From the NCBI RefSeq assembly GCF_029222925.1, contig NZ_JARHUI010000003.1:355721-419720 (forward strand): a stretch of DNA of 64,000 bases, written 5' to 3'. The DNA is from Algoriphagus sp. CAU 1675. Lineage in GTDB: Bacteria; Bacteroidota; Bacteroidia; Cytophagales; Cyclobacteriaceae. A program made the translations under genes and the position numbers. Every line of letters starts with the position of its first letter. Position 1 is the first letter of the stretch. Of this stretch, positions 60,542 to 64,000 are shown piece after piece. The notes below the pieces were generated by a model. That model was not told the DNA's origin. It did no database searches and saw only the letters and a program-made list of their open reading frames with translations.

Positions 60542-61795
60542 ATGAATAAGCGTTCCTTTCTCAAATCGTTGGCAGTTCTGGGCTTAAGTTCAGGCTCAGT
60601 TTTCAAAGCAAAAGCCAACATTCCTTCATTGGATGATCTTGACTTCAATTCAGATACTATCTGGGAGCAAATCCGTGCATCTTACAAGCTTAAGCCAGAT
60701 TATATCAATTTGGAAAACGGTTACTATTGCTTCCTTCCTCAGGAAACCCTAGAAAAGTATATTGAACATATTCGGGAAGTGAACTATCAAGGATCCTATT
60801 ACATGCGTAATGTACAATGGGAAAACAAAGCCAAAAGTGCGGCCATGTTGGCTGAATTGGTAGGAGCATCTCCTGATGAAGTGGTGATTACCCGAAACAC
60901 TACAGAATCCTTAGATCTCATTATTTCAGGTTTTCCTTGGAAAAACGGAGATGAAGCCATCATGTCCAATCAGGACTATGGAAGCATGCTCAATATGTTT
61001 GAACTTGCAAAAAGAAGGCATGGCCTCGCTTTGAAAAGGATTGATATTCCAATGCATCCAAAAGATGACGAAGAAGTGGTAGAAGCTTACGAAAAAGCCA
61101 TCACTCCAAAGACAAAGTTGATGATGGTGCCTCATATCGTCAATATCACCGGGCATATCCTTCCGATCCGTAAAATCTGTGACATGTCTCATAAACACGG
61201 TGTGGAAGTCATGGTAGATGGAGCCCATGCTGTCGGACATTTCGAATTTTCCATGAATGAGTTAAACTGCGATTATTATGGATCAAGCCTTCATAAATGG
61301 CTCAGTGTACCTTTAGGGGCAGGATTATTGTATGTCAAAAAAGGAAAATCAGCCCAAATTGACCCTATTTTGGCTCCCTATGAACTGGACCAGGAAGGAA
61401 TCTTAAACTTGAATCACACAGGTACTCACCCAGTAGCAACAGATTTGGCTGTTATCAATGCTATAGAGTTTCACAATAAAATTGGCGGGAAAAGGAAAGA
61501 AGAACGGCTGAGATACATACAGCGCTATTGGTCAGATCAGGTCCGAGATTTACCAGGTGTAGTAGTAAATACGCCTTTAGACAGCAAGCGTTCCTGTGCC
61601 ATTGCCAATGTGGGTTTGATAAAGGAATCTCCTGCTGAAATGGCTAATCGATTGATGGAAGAGTATAAAATATACACCGTAGCCATTAATGGAGCGGGAG
61701 TGAAAGGATGTAGAATTTCTCCTAATGTATACACCACCGAATCTGAGTTGGATCAATTTGTATATGCTCTAAAAAAGATGTCAGGGAATGCTTAA
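60542..61795 (+). CDS. aminotransferase class V-fold PLP-dependent enzyme
   Basis: ATG at 60542 (MNKRSFLKSLAV) is preferred to an upstream ATG at 60470. 417 residues, with an N-terminal signal-like segment (KRSFLKSLAVLGLSSGSV), which may be a weak Tat or Sec signal. The class V fold (isopenicillin-N-epimerase-like) shows PLP phosphate/ring motifs (VVITRNTTESLDL about 119-131; MVDGAHAVG about 230-238) and PLP lysine K252 in SLHKW. It could be a cysteine desulfurase-like, epimerase or lyase enzyme. Substrate unknown. Confidence 0.88.
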   Translation: MNKRSFLKSLAVLGLSSGSVFKAKANIPSLDDLDFNSDTIWEQIRASYKLKPDYINLENGYYCFLPQETLEKYIEHIREVNYQGSYYMRNVQWENKAKSAAMLAELVGASPDEVVITRNTTESLDLIISGFPWKNGDEAIMSNQDYGSMLNMFELAKRRHGLALKRIDIPMHPKDDEEVVEAYEKAITPKTKLMMVPHIVNITGHILPIRKICDMSHKHGVEVMVDGAHAVGHFEFSMNELNCDYYGSSLHKWLSVPLGAGLLYVKKGKSAQIDPILAPYELDQEGILNLNHTGTHPVATDLAVINAIEFHNKIGGKRKEERLRYIQRYWSDQVRDLPGVVVNTPLDSKRSCAIANVGLIKESPAEMANRLMEEYKIYTVAINGAGVKGCRISPNVYTTESELDQFVYALKKMSGNA

Positions 61796-62174
61796 TTGAA
61801 TTTCTGCTCAATTCCATTCACTAAGTCCAAAGGATTAGGAATGTTAATTGAAACATACTTAAGGAATTGTGGGATTATTTAAAATTTTAGAAAATTTTCT
61901 TGCAATTCCTTTTCACATATTCCAACTTTACTGCCTCTAAGTAATGAATATGAATTTTCACATAGCAAACCGAAATGTCCAAAACGCGCCAGTATGCGTG
62001 ATGGATTCTGCTATGTCACTTTTTACTCCTTTGAGGAGGTATAGGTTCTTTTTTAGGGTTTGAACCCTATAAGTTATTTTTGTTTTCCTTCGTGGAAAAC
62101 TACCCCGGCCAATTTCCTATACAGATTAATAAAATTCACCCGAGTAAAATCGGATTAAAATTCATTCCATCAGC
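61796..62174. other. upstream region of the arginine operon
   Basis: No gene is visible. It includes an ArgR-box-like stretch (AATGAATATGAATTTTCA from 61943), a small hairpin CTCCT-TTG-AGGAG (62026-62038), a near-perfect palindrome (62054-62069) and an exact -7 element TATTTTTG (62075-62082). These together look like the control region of the GNAT-argG operon. Confidence 0.5.
62054..62082 (+). promoter_or_regulatory. operator-like palindrome and -7 element of the arginine operon
   Basis: TAGGGTT (62054-62060), TG, AACCCTA (62063-62069) is a perfect 7-bp dyad. It sits immediately upstream of TATTTTTG (62075-62082), which matches TAnnTTTG exactly. No TTTG lies at the right -33 distance, so an activator/repressor at the palindrome is plausible. 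Confidence 0.45.
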
Positions 62175-62858
62175 ATGGAAAATATTTCTTTCCAAATCCT
62201 TGTTGCCGATTCATCCCACAAAGAATATGCGGAAACCATTACCGATGAAATGGCAAATTCTGCCAAAGCAAGGGGTACCGGTATCGCAAAAAGAAGCCCA
62301 GAATACATCCAGTCCAAAATGGATGAAGGAAAGGCAGTAATTGCCTTGACTTCCGATGGAAAATGGGCTGGTTTCTGTTATATTGAGGCTTGGGGCCACG
62401 GTAAGTATGTAGCAAATTCAGGACTGATCGTTTCCCCTGAATTCAGAAAGTATGGTTTAGCCAGAAAAATCAAGCGCGAAATTTTCAAACTCAGTCGTAA
62501 GAAATATCCAGATTCCAAAATTTTTGGATTGACAACTGGAGCAGCTGTTATGAAAATCAACTCAGAACTTGGCTATATCCCTGTTTCTTATGCAGATCTG
62601 ACTGATGACAATGAATTTTGGAAGGGATGCCAAAGCTGTGTGAATTATGAAATTCTGATGAGTAAAAACCGTCAGAACTGTCTTTGCACTGCCATGTTGT
62701 TTGACCCAAATGCAAAAAAGAATCACATTGAGGAGATCGCATTAAGGGAAGACTTCAAGAAAGAAATCAAACTATTTGACCGTTGGGTCAGACTTAAAAA
62801 ATATGTGATGCTGAAACTTTCTAAATCTAAAGATTCGGCAAAGAGCATTTTCCTTTAA
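62175..62858 (+). CDS. GNAT family N-acetyltransferase, probable N-acetylglutamate synthase
   Basis: This 227-residue GNAT protein has the acetyl-CoA-binding segment LIVSPEFRKYGLARKI (about 86-101) with the RxxGLA loop. A Cys-rich stretch (CQSCVNYE, NCLCTAML, about 154-176) is unusual. It lies 36 bases before argG. In Bacteroidetes arginine clusters a short GNAT protein takes the place of ArgA as first step (N-acetylation of glutamate), so that role is likely. Activity on another amine remains possible. Confidence 0.85.
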   Translation: MENISFQILVADSSHKEYAETITDEMANSAKARGTGIAKRSPEYIQSKMDEGKAVIALTSDGKWAGFCYIEAWGHGKYVANSGLIVSPEFRKYGLARKIKREIFKLSRKKYPDSKIFGLTTGAAVMKINSELGYIPVSYADLTDDNEFWKGCQSCVNYEILMSKNRQNCLCTAMLFDPNAKKNHIEEIALREDFKKEIKLFDRWVRLKKYVMLKLSKSKDSAKSIFL

Positions 62859-62894
62859 ACTCATTCCCCTGCTGGGGTAAACAAAATATAAACG

Positions 62895-64000
62895 ATGAAA
62901 AAAGTTGTTTTAGCCTATAGTGGAGGCTTAGATACCACTTTTTGTGCTTTGCACCTTTCCAAAGATCTTGGATACGAAGTTCACGCAGTAATTGTAAATA
63001 CAGGAGGATTCTCCAAAGAAGAATTAGAAGCAATTGAAAATAGGGCCAAAACTTTGGGAGTTGCCTCCTTTAAGATTTTGGAAGTAATGGACACTTATTA
63101 CCAAGAGGTGATCAAGTACCTGGTTTTTGGAAATGTATTGAAAAACCAAACCTATCCCCTATCTGTGTCCGCAGAGCGTATCCTCCAGGCTAAATCACTC
63201 GCGGAATATGCAAAATCCATAGGCGCAAAAGCTGTGGCCCATGGTTCTACAGGTGCTGGAAACGACCAGGTTCGCTTTGATATGATATTCCAGACTATTG
63301 TTCCGGATATTGAAATCATCACTCCTATCCGTGACCTTAAGCTTTCACGTCAGGAAGAAATCGATTACTTGAAAAAGCATGGGGTTGTCATGAACTTCGA
63401 GAAGGCAGCCTATTCCATCAACAAAGGAATCTGGGGAACTTCTGTTGGTGGAAAAGAAACGCTTACCTCTTCAGAGTACCTACCTGAAGAAGCTTGGCCA
63501 ACTCAAGTCACTGAATCTGAAGCTAAGGAAATCCAATTGACTTTTGTTCAAGGAGAATTAAAAGGAGTAAATGGAGAAGCTTTTGATAATCCTGTGGATG
63601 CAATTTTGAAGGTTCAGTCCATGGCTGCACCTTATGGAATAGGAAGAGATATCCATGTTGGTGATACAATTATTGGTATTAAAGGAAGAGTTGGTTTTGA
63701 GGCAGCTGCCCCACTGATTATCATCAAAGGCCATCAACTGTTGGAAAAGCATACCCTAACAAAATGGCAATTATTCTGGAAAAATCAGTTGGCAGAGTTT
63801 TATGGCAACCACCTGCACGAAGGTCATTATTTGGACCCAGTAATGAGAAACCTGGAATCTTTTATGAGCAGCACTCAGGAATTTGTTACCGGAAATGTTC
63901 GGGTTCTTCTTCAACCTTATCGGTTTACCTTACTCGGAATCAGCTCCGATCATGATCTCATGTCATCCAAGTTTGGAAGCTATGGAGAAATGAACAAGGG
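62895..64000 (+). CDS. argG: argininosuccinate synthase, 3' end beyond window
   Basis: ATG at 62895; the frame stays open to the window end (368 codons, roughly 90% of the gene). The N-terminal ATP-pyrophosphatase motif AYSGGLDTT (about 7-15) and the citrulline/aspartate-binding segments (AHGSTGAGNDQVRFD, about 115-129) are clear. It joins citrulline and aspartate with ATP to argininosuccinate. It is the second gene of the arginine operon, following the GNAT gene by 36 bases; further arg genes are expected downstream of the window. Confidence 0.97.
   Translation, partial: MKKVVLAYSGGLDTTFCALHLSKDLGYEVHAVIVNTGGFSKEELEAIENRAKTLGVASFKILEVMDTYYQEVIKYLVFGNVLKNQTYPLSVSAERILQAKSLAEYAKSIGAKAVAHGSTGAGNDQVRFDMIFQTIVPDIEIITPIRDLKLSRQEEIDYLKKHGVVMNFEKAAYSINKGIWGTSVGGKETLTSSEYLPEEAWPTQVTESEAKEIQLTFVQGELKGVNGEAFDNPVDAILKVQSMAAPYGIGRDIHVGDTIIGIKGRVGFEAAAPLIIIKGHQLLEKHTLTKWQLFWKNQLAEFYGNHLHEGHYLDPVMRNLESFMSSTQEFVTGNVRVLLQPYRFTLLGISSDHDLMSSKFGSYGEMNK

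Overview
The window looks like a chromosomal segment of an aerobic, AT-rich member of the Bacteroidota, most likely Cytophagales/Cyclobacteriaceae (Algoriphagus-like). This is inferred from the gene families present: bacillithiol-type BshB1, DUF349, DUF2911, DUF819, S9 and M1 exopeptidases, a Bacteroidetes-type Vms1-like release factor, several Gfo/Idh/MocA enzymes and PVC-type dehydrogenase lipoproteins. It is also inferred from promoters matching the Bacteroidetes -33 TTTG / -7 TAnnTTTG pattern. I saw no rRNA, CRISPR array, insertion sequence, integrase or phage gene. One tRNA, tRNA-Thr(UGU), is present.

Left part (1-6.6 kb): the 3' end of a primary sigma factor gene; a thiol/envelope operon (trxB, M23-LysM peptidase, bshB1); pdxH on the opposite strand; yqgE; a large DUF349 protein; and tRNA-Thr with its own promoter and terminator. 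At 6.8-17.6 kb lies an oxidative sugar region. It holds a cytochrome-c-containing PVC-type dehydrogenase lipoprotein, then a minus-strand operon (ThuA-dehydrogenase-cupredoxin lipoprotein, sugar epimerase/isomerase, Gfo/Idh/MocA enzyme) divergent from an AraC-type regulator, and a DASS dicarboxylate transporter.

Middle part (18-30 kb): a five-gene operon resembling a Lol/MacB-type envelope export system (LolA-like carrier, two FtsX-type permeases, ATPase, predicted outer-membrane barrel); a lipoprotein with a glycine-rich tail; and two secreted exopeptidases (M1, S9B) separated by a heptamer tandem repeat. At 29-39 kb a long minus-strand run covers amino-sugar catabolism (nagB, sugar MFS transporter, nagA), two secreted-type Gfo/Idh/MocA proteins, an HGSNAT-like acyltransferase, a DUF819 membrane protein and an M20 peptidase lacking one metal-ligand histidine.

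Right part (39-64 kb): a sterol-desaturase-family hydroxylase preceded by a perfect FNR-type box; molybdenum-enzyme maturation genes (XdhC, MocA-like, cysteine desulfurase) near a two-subunit molybdo-hydroxylase; glnS with a C-terminal extension; an MBL-fold hydrolase; another Gfo/Idh/MocA enzyme; DUF2911; hrpB; an unknown/HEAT gene pair divergent from a Vms1-like (VLRF1) putative release factor; TM2/DUF2752 genes; a propeller protein and SMP-30 protein; a FrnE-like DsbA protein; a tiny zinc-ribbon membrane protein; a PLP enzyme; and the beginning of an arginine operon (GNAT, argG truncated by the window end).

The strongest candidates for a second look are the ThuA/dehydrogenase/cupredoxin sugar operon, the five-gene Lol-like export operon, the VLRF1 homologue, the nested inverted repeats between nagB and the sugar transporter gene, and the FNR box in front of the oxygen-dependent hydroxylase.
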